Part shown: one piece after another, positions 1 through 6,837 of the stretch
Numbering within the stretch: position 1 is the first letter of the stretch
Layout: the number at the start of each line of letters is the position of its first letter
DNA from: an uncultured Muribaculaceae bacterium
Lineage (GTDB): Bacteria; Bacteroidota; Bacteroidia; Bacteroidales; Muribaculaceae
Assembly: GCA_947178235.1 (NCBI GenBank)
Contig: CAMWXQ010000001.1
Coordinates: 1-26,666 of the forward strand
Length of the DNA stretch: 26,666 nucleotides
Reading direction: 5' to 3'
The notes under the pieces: generated by a model
Told to the model about the DNA's origin: nothing
Databases searched by the model: none
What the model saw: only the letters and a program-made list of their open reading frames with translations
Translations under genes and position numbers: made by a program

Positions 1-97
1 GTGGGATACCCTTGTATCGGCATATCTTCTCGCCCACCCATATCACACTTTTGAGATAGGGGACGAAACTCAGCGGGCGGCGTTCAATCTTTTCCAT
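1..97 (-). CDS. manA: Mannose-6-phosphate isomerase, class I (N-terminal fragment, runs off the left edge)
   Basis: Only the first 32 codons are in the window. The ATG lies at 97-95 and the frame stays open to base 1. The fragment begins MEKIERRPLSFVPYLKSV and continues with IWVGEKICRYKGI, which resembles the N-terminus of class I (ManA-type) phosphomannose isomerases, where a PLxFxPxLKxxIWGGxKI pattern precedes the zinc site. The second G of the usual IWGG is V here. The family interconverts mannose 6-phosphate and fructose 6-phosphate in the cytoplasm. The start overlaps the last 14 nt of the upstream sugar kinase gene, so the two are probably translationally coupled; a kinase followed by this isomerase is a sensible mannose-entry pair. 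The identification rests on this short stretch alone, so it is probable rather than certain. Confidence 0.7.
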   Translation of the reverse strand, partial: MEKIERRPLSFVPYLKSVIWVGEKICRYKGIP

Positions 98-1187
98 CAA
101 TCTGCGACAATGCGAATGCGTAAGCTCCTGCCGAGATGGCCTTCGAGGCCCCGAGGCGGGAGAAGGTGATGCCGATGCGCTTCATGTCGTCATACTCGAC
201 GGTGCGGCCTGTCCCACGCACGGCGATGGTCTTGGCATTTCCGCGTGCAAACTTCTCGAACTCGGCGGGGTCATCGAGGTTGAAGACCTCCATCTGGACA
301 CGCCTTACCTTGTCGCCCCCGAGGGTGGCGAGCTCGGCGCGGAGTTCGGCGAGCAGCGAGGGGAGGATATGGTGGCGCGCTGCGGTGATGCCGCCGCCGA
401 TGACGATGATGCCGTCCACGAGCTGAGCGGCGATGGCCATGGCGTCGCCCGCGATGGTGCCGAACTCGGCGAAAGCCTTGCGGGCAGCCTCGCGGTCGCC
501 GGGACGCTTGCCGTCGGCGATCTCGCATATCTCCTTAGGCTCGAAGGCATGGGCATGGTCGCCCGACTCCTCGGCATAGACACGCTTGATGGCGCGGACG
601 GCCACCCCCTCCTCTACGATGATACCCTCCTTGGTCTTATGGGGGAGGCAGAAGGTCTCGACACACGAGTTGTCGCCGCGGTTGAGCTCGCCGTTCACCA
701 CCATGCCCACGCCGAAGCCTGTGCCGAAGGTGTAGCCGAGCAGATTCTTGAACCTGCGCGCGCTCCCCGTCTCGGCCAGGCGGCGGTTGACCTCGGGGAG
801 AGCCCCGCAGAGAGCCTCGCCGTAGGCAAAGAGGTCGCCGTCATTGTTGATGAACACGGGTATGCCGAATTCGTTTTCGAGCATTGGCCCGAGGGCCACG
901 CCGTCGCGGAACGACGGGAAGTTGGGGAGGTAGCCGCCGATGATGCCGTTGGGATAGTCGGCGGGGCCAGGAAAGGCGAAGCTGATGGCCGCGGGCTTCT
1001 CGTCGAGCGAGTCGATGACCTCTCGGAACCCCTTGACCATCGTGTCGAGGCAGAGGTCGAGGTCGTGTGCATTGGAGGGACGTGTGATGGGTTCGGTGAT
1101 GTACTCGCACCCCTTCATCGCCCCGAACACAAGGTTGGTACCCCCTGCGTCGAGGGTGATCACGATACGGTTGTCGTCCTTATACAT
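84..1187 (-). CDS. ROK-family sugar kinase (probable hexokinase/mannokinase)
   Basis: This 367-residue protein belongs to the ROK family, which phosphorylates hexoses or amino sugars with ATP in the cytoplasm. Visible motifs are the phosphate-binding loop DAGGTN (residues 13-18), the NND segment with the likely catalytic base Asp116, the glycine-rich GTGFGVG stretch, and a C-terminal IVIGGGI. The CxCGxxGCxE zinc signature of many ROK kinases is missing; CVETFCLPH stands in that region. The ATG at 1187 was chosen because it follows the upstream GH43 stop codon by 2 nt (TGA-AA-ATG) and starts directly at MYKDDNRIVITLDAGGTN; the longer open frame to 1388 only reads antisense-like Arg/Pro-rich sequence inside the GH43 gene. 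No helix-turn-helix domain precedes the kinase fold, so it is an enzyme and not a ROK repressor. It is followed by a mannose-6-phosphate isomerase, which favours mannose (or a hexose entering as mannose 6-phosphate) as substrate; that is inference. Confidence 0.85.
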   Translation of the reverse strand: MYKDDNRIVITLDAGGTNLVFGAMKGCEYITEPITRPSNAHDLDLCLDTMVKGFREVIDSLDEKPAAISFAFPGPADYPNGIIGGYLPNFPSFRDGVALGPMLENEFGIPVFINNDGDLFAYGEALCGALPEVNRRLAETGSARRFKNLLGYTFGTGFGVGMVVNGELNRGDNSCVETFCLPHKTKEGIIVEEGVAVRAIKRVYAEESGDHAHAFEPKEICEIADGKRPGDREAARKAFAEFGTIAGDAMAIAAQLVDGIIVIGGGITAARHHILPSLLAELRAELATLGGDKVRRVQMEVFNLDDPAEFEKFARGNAKTIAVRGTGRTVEYDDMKRIGITFSRLGASKAISAGAYAFALSQIDGKD

Positions 1188-1189
1188 TT

Positions 1190-2920
1190 TCAGTTGGTTG
1201 ATATGGTTTCGGTTGTCGGCCCCTCGCCACACTCGTTGAATGGCGTGAGGGTGAAATAATATTTGCTGTCGCGGTTGAAGTAGCGTGCCTCGTAGCCGTC
1301 GGCATATATGACGGCGGAGTGGATGAGGCGGTCGGGAGCGGTGCCCCAGCGCAGGATGTATCCGTCGGCGCCCACCGAGGGGTTCCACCCGAAGCTGAAC
1401 GCGCGGCGGTCACCCTCCTCGCGCACGGCCTTGAAGCCGGTGACGGATGCGGGAGCCTTCCCCTCAGCCTCGCCGAAGACACGGAGATCGAAGAGAGAGA
1501 ATGAGCCGTCGAGGGTACGGTCGTTGACGATGCGGACGTGGCGCGCGTCGACGGGCTTGTCGAGCACGATGAGTTCGTGGGGAGCATCGGCGTCACGCTC
1601 GGCCACACGCTTCCACTTCTTGCCGTCGGTGGAGACCTCAACATGGTATTTGTAGGCCACAGGGGCGTGGGGCGGGCGGACATCGAAGCCGTGATCGGCA
1701 AAGTTGGGCTGAACGGCGCGGATCTTCATCTTGCGGCCGAGGTCAATCCCGAGCCACTCGCCGGGCTCGCCCGACTGCGCGGCCCACCATGTCTCGACGC
1801 GCTCGTCGGCGCCCAGGGCGGGTGCATGGCCGTCGAGGGCCGAGGATGCGGTGGCCTCTGCGCCATGAGAGAGCAAGCGCCAACCCACCGAGGGGTCATA
1901 GGTCGAGAAGTCGACCTTGCGCTGAGGGATGACGAAGGGAGCGTCGGACCACTCGGTCAGCGCGTAGAGCTCCCCTGCGTCATTGACCGCCACGGGGAAG
2001 AGGCCGAGACGGCGCTCGAACCAGTGGCGCTGCGAGAGGGTCATCGAGGCGACGTGCCAGAGATTGCCGAACTTGTCGCGGAATGTGTGGCCGTGCCCCG
2101 CACCGCCGATGAATCCACCGGGCTTGAAGGAGAAGGGATTGTTCTCCATGTATGTGAACGGGCCGAGGGGCGAATCGCCCACATAAATGCCGTCGCCGTA
2201 GACGCGGTACTGTGTACCCGGGGCGGCGTATTGGAGCAGGTATTTGCCATCCACTTTGAGCATGGCGGGGCCCTCGTTCCATCCCGTACGCTTCTCCTCG
2301 TTGTTCACGCCCGGAACCTCCCAACCGAACTCATCGCCGCGGTGGGTGATTAGCACGCGAGGCTCGCCGATGGGGGCGAATCCATCCTTGGGGTCGACCT
2401 CGACACCCATGATGGGGTCCCTGTCCGAGCAGCCCCAGTAGAAATAGAGGCGCCCGTCGTCGTCGAGGTAGGCCGCGATGTCATTGGCGCCGTAGGGGAA
2501 CTTGCACTCGACCTCGGTCCACGTATCCTCCTTCGGGGTGGTGTTGCGGTAAATCTTTGGCCGTCCCGAAGATATGTAATAGAGGGCATCGTCCATCACG
2601 AGAATCGCGGGGGCATAGTCCTCGATGGCCCCGATGGTCGTTGTGGGGAGATAGGTCCAGTCCTTCATGTCTTCCGAGTACCAGTATCCCCCACTCTTGG
2701 ACGCGAACATGAAGTATGCATCCTTGAACCACTCGGCCACGGGGTCGGCGGCCTCGCGGCGCACATCCTCGGGCCCGGGCTGGAATCGGTAGTTGAGGTT
2801 GATGGGATTGGTGACAACAGGCTCTTCCGCAGTGCCGGCGGACGCCGTGGCAATGCCACAGGCCGCGAGCACCGGGATGAGAGCCGCTCTCAACAATATT
2901 CTTGGACTTATCTTATTCAT
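1190..2920 (-). CDS. GH43 glycoside hydrolase lipoprotein with discoidin (F5/8 type C) and FN3 domains
   Basis: This 576-residue protein has a signal peptide ending in a lipobox (L18-A-A-C21), so it should be a lipoprotein. Residues about 40-340 form a GH43 five-bladed propeller. The three expected acids are present: Asp59 in ADP (base), Asp147 before the YLDDDGRLYFYWG strand (pKa modulator) and Glu216 in NEGP (acid). Residues about 355-485 resemble an F5/8 type C (discoidin) carbohydrate-binding domain (DLGRKMKIRAVQPNF, then VEVSTDGKKW) and 489-576 an FN3-like domain. GH43 members are mainly alpha-L-arabinofuranosidases, beta-xylosidases or galactan-acting enzymes; the exact specificity cannot be told. 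The gene is second in a minus-strand operon, 155 nt behind another GH43 gene and 2 nt ahead of the sugar kinase. It is only distantly similar to the other two GH43 domains in the window. Confidence 0.9.
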   Translation of the reverse strand: MNKISPRILLRAALIPVLAACGIATASAGTAEEPVVTNPINLNYRFQPGPEDVRREAADPVAEWFKDAYFMFASKSGGYWYSEDMKDWTYLPTTTIGAIEDYAPAILVMDDALYYISSGRPKIYRNTTPKEDTWTEVECKFPYGANDIAAYLDDDGRLYFYWGCSDRDPIMGVEVDPKDGFAPIGEPRVLITHRGDEFGWEVPGVNNEEKRTGWNEGPAMLKVDGKYLLQYAAPGTQYRVYGDGIYVGDSPLGPFTYMENNPFSFKPGGFIGGAGHGHTFRDKFGNLWHVASMTLSQRHWFERRLGLFPVAVNDAGELYALTEWSDAPFVIPQRKVDFSTYDPSVGWRLLSHGAEATASSALDGHAPALGADERVETWWAAQSGEPGEWLGIDLGRKMKIRAVQPNFADHGFDVRPPHAPVAYKYHVEVSTDGKKWKRVAERDADAPHELIVLDKPVDARHVRIVNDRTLDGSFSLFDLRVFGEAEGKAPASVTGFKAVREEGDRRAFSFGWNPSVGADGYILRWGTAPDRLIHSAVIYADGYEARYFNRDSKYYFTLTPFNECGEGPTTETISTN

Positions 2921-3075
2921 ATAATTTCCATAGGAAAGTTTAAAGTTTAGGGCCTTAGGGCCAAAGGTTTAAAGTTTAAGATTCGGTTCATTGCTATAAT
3001 AAACTTTAAACCAATGAGCGAAGCTCCTAAACTTTAAACTTCGAGGAGAGCTTTGCTCAACTCGAATCACCTTAA
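2921..3075. repeat. Intergenic nested inverted repeats of AAGTTTA type between two GH43 genes
   Basis: This gap inside the minus-strand operon is built from AAGTTTA/TAAACTT units. One 13-nt arm at 2966-2978 (GGTTTAAAGTTTA) is perfectly complementary to 3000-3012, and a 16-nt arm at 2937-2952 is complementary to 3026-3041, so the transcript can fold into a long nested hairpin. A smaller palindrome GAGCGAAGCTC lies beside the outer arm. There is no T-run typical of an intrinsic terminator. The structure could stabilise or separate segments of the polycistronic mRNA, or be a residue of a small dispersed palindromic element. Confidence 0.65.
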
Positions 3076-4029
3076 TTACCAAACGTGCTGCCGTACAGTC
3101 TTTATTGTGCCGTCGGGATTATATTCGAGCTTGTCGATGCAGATTGAGCGCAGATTGCCCATGCCCGAGAGGGCCTGGTTGTGATAGAGCGCATACCAGT
3201 TCCCCTTGTACTTGACTATCGAGCCGTGGCTTGTGTCGCAGCCTGTCGGTTCGAGATAGATGCCCCGGTACTCCCACGGGCCCATCGGGCTCTTGCTCGT
3301 GGCATAGTGGAGGCGGTTGGCGCCGCGTCCGGCCTTGTCGACATGATTGTCGGCATACGAGAGATAGTAGAGGCCATTGTGCTTGTGTACCCATGCAGCC
3401 TCGTGGAAGTCGACGAGCCCGCCGACCTCCTGGACCTCGCCGTCGATCTCGACCATGTTCTCCTTCAAAGGCACCGCACGGCACTTGGCAGCGCCGCCGA
3501 AGTAGAGATAGGCGCGTCCGTCGTCGTCGACAAATACACAGGGGTCAATCATCCCGAACTCATCGCCGAGATTCTTGATATACCCCCAGACCTTGAAGTC
3601 CGCGGCGGGCTTGTCGCTGATGGCCACGCCGATCTTCCATGTATCGTTCCATCGGGTATCGCTCGGATGGGGGAAGTAGAAGTAATACTTGCCGTTCTTA
3701 TACGCGCAGTCGGGGGCCCACATGAAACCACCCTCGGGACGCCCCCACTCGACGTCGGCCGATGAGAGAATCTCGCCGTGGTCGGTCCAGTCGCGCAGGT
3801 TGTCGGTCGAGAAAACGTGATACTTGTCCATGCGGTCGCATCCCTGGGGCGGGTCGATGTCGTGCGAGGCATAAACATAGAGGCGCCCGTCGTCCCATAC
3901 ATGTCCCGATGGGTCGGCGGTGTACATGTGGGTCACGAAGGGATTGGGCCCGAGTGCCACATCGCGGTTCGAGCGGCAGGCGGTGCTGAGCATACCGAGC
4001 AGGGCCAGAGCAAGGATCGTTTTCTTCAT
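3076..4029 (-). CDS. GH43 glycoside hydrolase, single-domain lipoprotein
   Basis: This 317-residue protein has a short signal peptide with a plausible lipobox (LSTAC, Cys18) followed directly by one GH43 propeller. Catalytic candidates are Asp39 in TADPS (base), Asp162 in IDP ahead of VFVDDDGRAYLYFGG (modulator) and Glu210 in FHEA (acid), so it looks active. The ATG at 4029 was preferred to an upstream in-frame start at 4071 because that one lies in the -7 promoter box and the signal peptide starts cleanly at MKKTILALALL. It is closely related to the GH43 domain encoded at 10563-14162: both share YVYASHD, PPQGCDRMD, YHVFST, WTDHGEI, GFMWAPDCAY and IDPC-FVDDDG. It is the first gene of the operon GH43, GH43-discoidin-FN3, ROK kinase, isomerase, and is transcribed divergently from the GH3 gene. 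Substrate specificity is not determinable; arabinofuranosidase, xylosidase or galactosidase activities are all possible. Confidence 0.9.
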   Translation of the reverse strand: MKKTILALALLGMLSTACRSNRDVALGPNPFVTHMYTADPSGHVWDDGRLYVYASHDIDPPQGCDRMDKYHVFSTDNLRDWTDHGEILSSADVEWGRPEGGFMWAPDCAYKNGKYYFYFPHPSDTRWNDTWKIGVAISDKPAADFKVWGYIKNLGDEFGMIDPCVFVDDDGRAYLYFGGAAKCRAVPLKENMVEIDGEVQEVGGLVDFHEAAWVHKHNGLYYLSYADNHVDKAGRGANRLHYATSKSPMGPWEYRGIYLEPTGCDTSHGSIVKYKGNWYALYHNQALSGMGNLRSICIDKLEYNPDGTIKTVRQHVW

Positions 4030-4070
4030 AGTCGAGTATGAGAAATGGTAGAATTGATTGGTTTCGGTCA

Positions 4071-4104
4071 CAAAGTTAACCCCGGCCTATTACACCACGC
4101 TTAA
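4071..4104 (-). promoter_or_regulatory. Promoter with phased TTAA heptamers, GH43 operon (site A)
   Basis: Read on the minus strand, heptamer TTAAGCG (4104-4098) is followed 11 bp later by GTAATAG (4093-4087), then 8 nt, then TAACTTTG (4078-4071), a perfect match to the Bacteroidota -7 consensus TAnnTTTG. A 13-nt block (CAAATTAAGCGTG, 4108-4096) is identical to one in the GH2 promoter and sits at the same distance (17 nt) from the -7 box there. No TTTG -33 box is evident at the usual spacing, as expected if an activator is needed. The -7 match is direct observation; activator binding is inferred. Confidence 0.65.
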
Positions 4105-4170
4105 TTTGGGCCACGCACACCAAAACCACAAAAATCAGTGGCACAATCCATTACGGAAACGGCGGCAAAA

Positions 4171-4238
4171 TTAAGCGATAATTAATTCAGGCGTTAACCG
4201 CATTTTTAGCACCTATTATATATAGAACGATAAATTTG
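4171..4238 (+). promoter_or_regulatory. Promoter with phased TTAA heptamers, GH3 gene (site C)
   Basis: Heptamers TTAAGCG (4171-4177), TTAATTC (4182-4188), TTAACCG (4194-4200), TTTAGCA (4205-4211) and a weak TTATATA (4216-4222) follow each other at steps of 11, 12, 11 and 11 bp. After exactly 8 nt comes TAAATTTG (4231-4238), a perfect TAnnTTTG -7 element. The expected transcript start just downstream supports the ATG at 4256 for the GH3 gene over a GTG at 4238, which would lie in the -7 box. Site A for the divergent operon lies 66 bp away in the same gap. Confidence 0.65.
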
Positions 4239-4255
4239 TGGAAAAATTTACCGTG

Positions 4256-6616
4256 ATGAACAAAACCTTCCTCATCCCCCTCGTGCAGTGCATCTTCGCG
4301 GTCGGCCTCGCCCATGCGGCGGGCCCCGCGGACATATACCATGACGGATGGACCGACTTCAACAAGAACGGCCGCATGGACTCTTACGAGAACCCGCGGC
4401 TCACCGTCGGCGAGCGGGTCGAAGACCTGCTCGGACAGATGAACATGGAGGAGAAAACCTGTCAGCTCGCCACGCTCTACGGCTCGGGGCGTGTCCTCGG
4501 CGACTCACTGCCGACCGAGGCGTGGAAGGATGAGATATGGAAGGACGGCATCGCCAACATCGACGAACAGGCCAACGGCCTCGGGAAATTCGGGTCGTCC
4601 CTCTCGTGGCCGTGGGAGGCGAGCGTCGCCAACCGCCACGCCATACAACGGTGGTTTGTCGAGCAGACACGTCTCGGCATCCCCGTGGACTTCACCAACG
4701 AGGGTATCCGCGGCCTCAATCATGACCGCGCCACGATGTTCCCCGCCCAGTGTGGCCAGGGGGCGACGTGGGACCGCGCCCTCATACGCGAGATCGCCCG
4801 CGTCACCGCCGAGGAGGCCACGGCCCTCGGGTACACCAACATCTATGCCCCGCTGCTCGACATCTCGCGCGACCCCCGGTGGGGGCGCGTGGTCGAGTGC
4901 TACGGCGAGGACCCATACCTCGTCGGGGAACTCGGACTGCAGATGATCCTCGGTTTGCAGGAGCGGGGACTGGCCTCGACACCCAAGCACTTCGCCGTGT
5001 ACAGCGTCCCCGTCGGAGGGCGCGACGGACAGACCCGCACCGACCCCCATGTGGCGCCGCGCGAGATGCGCACCCTCTTCCTCGAACCGTTCCGCAAGGC
5101 TGTTCAGGAGGGGCACGTCAAAGGGGTGATGAGCTCGTACAACGACTATGACGGCGAACCGATCACGGGGAGCCACCGCTTTCTCACCGGGATTCTGCGC
5201 GACGAGTGGGGATTCGGCGGATATGTGGTGTCCGACAGCGAGGCGGTCGAGTTCCTGCATACCAAACACGGGGTCGCCGCCGATGCGGTCGAGGGGGCGG
5301 CGATGGCCATCAATGCCGGCCTCAATGTCCGCACCAACTTCACCCCTCCCGAACAGTTCATCCTCCCCCTGCGCGAGGCGGTGCGACGCGGGCTGGTCTC
5401 AGAGGAGACCATCGACGACCGCGTGCGCGACGTCCTGCGCGTCAAGTTCGAGCTCGGCCTCTTCGACAACCCCTACAAGGGTGACGCCGAGGGGATCGAG
5501 ACCCGCGTCCACAACGCCGACCACAAGGATGTATCGCTCCGCGCGGCCCTCGAATCGATAGTGCTGCTCAAAAACGAGGGCTCTGCCCTCCCCCTCGACA
5601 AGTCGCTCGGCCGCATCGCCGTCATCGGCCCCAATGCCGACGAGACGCAGAACCTCATCTGCCGCTACGGCCCCGCCAACGCCCCCATCAAGAGTGTCTA
5701 CCGCGGTCTGAGCGAGTATCTGCCCGATGCGGAGGTGAGATATGCCCGCGGGTGTGACATCATCGACCCCTACTTTCCCGAGAGCGAGATGTATGACGTC
5801 CCGCTTGACGAGGCCGAGCGGCGCGGAATCGAGGAGGCGGTCGAACTGGCCCGCAACTCGGACGTGGCTATCCTCGTGCTCGGCGGCAACGAGCGCACCG
5901 TCCGCGAGGAGTACTCGCGCACATCGCTCGACCTCTGTGGCCGTCAGCAACAACTCTTGGAGGCGGTCTGCGCCACAGGCACCCCCGTGGTGCTCGTGAT
6001 GGTCGACGGCAGGGCCGCGTCGATCAACTGGGCACAACGCAATGTCCCCGCCATCATCCACGCATGGTTCCCGGGCGAGTTCACCGGCGAGGCTGTGGCC
6101 CGCGTCCTCTTCGGCGACTACAATCCCGGGGGGAAACTCCCCGTGACCTTCCCGAAGTCGGTGGGTCAGATTCCGCTCGCCTTCCCCTTCAAGCCCGGGG
6201 CGGACACCGACGGATTCGTGCGTGTGGCCCATGCCCTCTACCCCTTCGGGCACGGACTCAGCTATACGACTTTCGAGTACTCGGACCTCGCGGTCGCCCC
6301 CGTGGCGGACGGGTGTTTCGAGGTGACCTGCAAGGTGACAAACACGGGCAGTCGTGAGGGTGACGAGGTCGTGCAGCTCTATATCCGCGACGTCGTGAGC
6401 TCGGTGACAACCTATGTCAAGGTCCTGCGCGGTTTCGAGCGTGTGACCCTCGCCCCGGGCGAGACGCGCGAAGTGCGTTTCACCCTCACCCCCGCCGACC
6501 TCGCCCTGTGGGACAAGGATAACCGCTTCGTGGTGGAGCCCGGCGACTTCAAGGTGATGATCGGGTCATCGTCGGAGGATATAAGGCTCATGGGGGAGTT
6601 GAGAGTTGAGAGTTGA
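4256..6616 (+). CDS. GH3 beta-glycosidase, secreted
   Basis: This 786-residue enzyme has a Sec signal peptide (MNKTFLIPLVQ..., cleavage near AHA/AGP) and the full three-domain GH3 architecture. It contains an N-terminal TIM barrel with the signature PLLDISRDPRWGRVVECYGEDP, the nucleophile in VSDSE (Asp327), an alpha/beta sandwich with the acid/base in REEYSRT (Glu551 or Glu552, more likely Glu552), and a C-terminal FN3-like domain (VVQLYIRD to the end). The family covers beta-xylosidases, beta-glucosidases, arabinofuranosidases and hexosaminidases; the PRWGR/ECYGEDP type is common among xylosidases and glucosidases. The last five codons and the stop fall inside a 7-bp tandem repeat, so the C-terminus LRVES may be repeat-derived. 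It is monocistronic or loosely followed by the GH2 gene, which has its own promoter. Confidence 0.93.
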   Translation: MNKTFLIPLVQCIFAVGLAHAAGPADIYHDGWTDFNKNGRMDSYENPRLTVGERVEDLLGQMNMEEKTCQLATLYGSGRVLGDSLPTEAWKDEIWKDGIANIDEQANGLGKFGSSLSWPWEASVANRHAIQRWFVEQTRLGIPVDFTNEGIRGLNHDRATMFPAQCGQGATWDRALIREIARVTAEEATALGYTNIYAPLLDISRDPRWGRVVECYGEDPYLVGELGLQMILGLQERGLASTPKHFAVYSVPVGGRDGQTRTDPHVAPREMRTLFLEPFRKAVQEGHVKGVMSSYNDYDGEPITGSHRFLTGILRDEWGFGGYVVSDSEAVEFLHTKHGVAADAVEGAAMAINAGLNVRTNFTPPEQFILPLREAVRRGLVSEETIDDRVRDVLRVKFELGLFDNPYKGDAEGIETRVHNADHKDVSLRAALESIVLLKNEGSALPLDKSLGRIAVIGPNADETQNLICRYGPANAPIKSVYRGLSEYLPDAEVRYARGCDIIDPYFPESEMYDVPLDEAERRGIEEAVELARNSDVAILVLGGNERTVREEYSRTSLDLCGRQQQLLEAVCATGTPVVLVMVDGRAASINWAQRNVPAIIHAWFPGEFTGEAVARVLFGDYNPGGKLPVTFPKSVGQIPLAFPFKPGADTDGFVRVAHALYPFGHGLSYTTFEYSDLAVAPVADGCFEVTCKVTNTGSREGDEVVQLYIRDVVSSVTTYVKVLRGFERVTLAPGETREVRFTLTPADLALWDKDNRFVVEPGDFKVMIGSSSEDIRLMGELRVES

Positions 6617-6647
6617 GAGTTGAAAGTTGAAAGTTGAGAGTTGAAAG
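6596..6647 (+). repeat. Heptameric tandem repeat GA(G/A)AGTT, about seven copies
   Basis: Copies of GAGAGTT or GAAAGTT run head to tail from 6601 to 6647, with a degenerate copy ending at 6600. The repeat covers the last codons and the stop codon of the GH3 gene (TGA at 6614-6616). With a 7-bp unit, slippage would change the reading frame and the C-terminal residues. Confidence 0.9.
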
Positions 6648-6660
6648 ACAAATTTGATGA

Positions 6661-6702
6661 ATTAGACTAATTAGACTAATTGGACTAATTGGGCTGATTA
6701 GG
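6661..6702 (+). repeat. Nine-bp tandem repeat ATTAGACTA, 4.7 copies
   Basis: ATTAGACTA occurs twice, followed by ATTGGACTA, ATTGGGCTG and a partial ATTAGG. It directly follows the heptamer repeat and lies 37 bp upstream of the phased heptamer array of the GH2 promoter. It is probably a neutral simple-sequence expansion; no function is visible. Confidence 0.85.
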
Positions 6703-6739
6703 CCTCGAAAAATATGTTCTACAACATAAATCACGATTA

Positions 6740-6784
6740 TTAACCGCAAATTAAGCGTGTATTATTGTCCTGCGCGTACTTTTG
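6740..6784 (+). promoter_or_regulatory. Promoter with phased TTAA heptamers, GH2 operon (site B)
   Basis: Heptamers TTAACCG (6740-6746) and TTAAGCG (6751-6757) are separated by 4 bp (11-bp pitch). A weak third unit TTATTGT (6762-6768) keeps the pitch, then 8 nt precede TACTTTTG (6777-6784), a perfect TAnnTTTG -7 box. The first heptamer sits in GATTATTAACCG, a 12-mer repeated exactly in the GH92 promoter (25174-25185). The remaining leader to the ATG is about 50 nt. Confidence 0.7.
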
Positions 6785-6837
6785 TGGCATAATGCACGAC
6801 TGACATAAATACCATCTTCATATTTCAGAACCAATCA

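Noticed and set aside
1188..1388. Longer N-terminus for the sugar kinase (start at 1388)
   Set aside because: The extra 67 residues are Arg/Pro/His-rich shadow sequence of the GH43 gene, and the ROK fold begins right after the ATG at 1187.
4238..4255. GTG start at 4238 for the GH3 gene
   Set aside because: The codon begins at the last base of the -7 box TAAATTTG, so it would precede the expected transcript start; the ATG at 4256 gives a normal signal peptide.
6596..6702. CRISPR-like array
   Set aside because: Units are 7 and 9 bp and contiguous, without spacers or cas genes.
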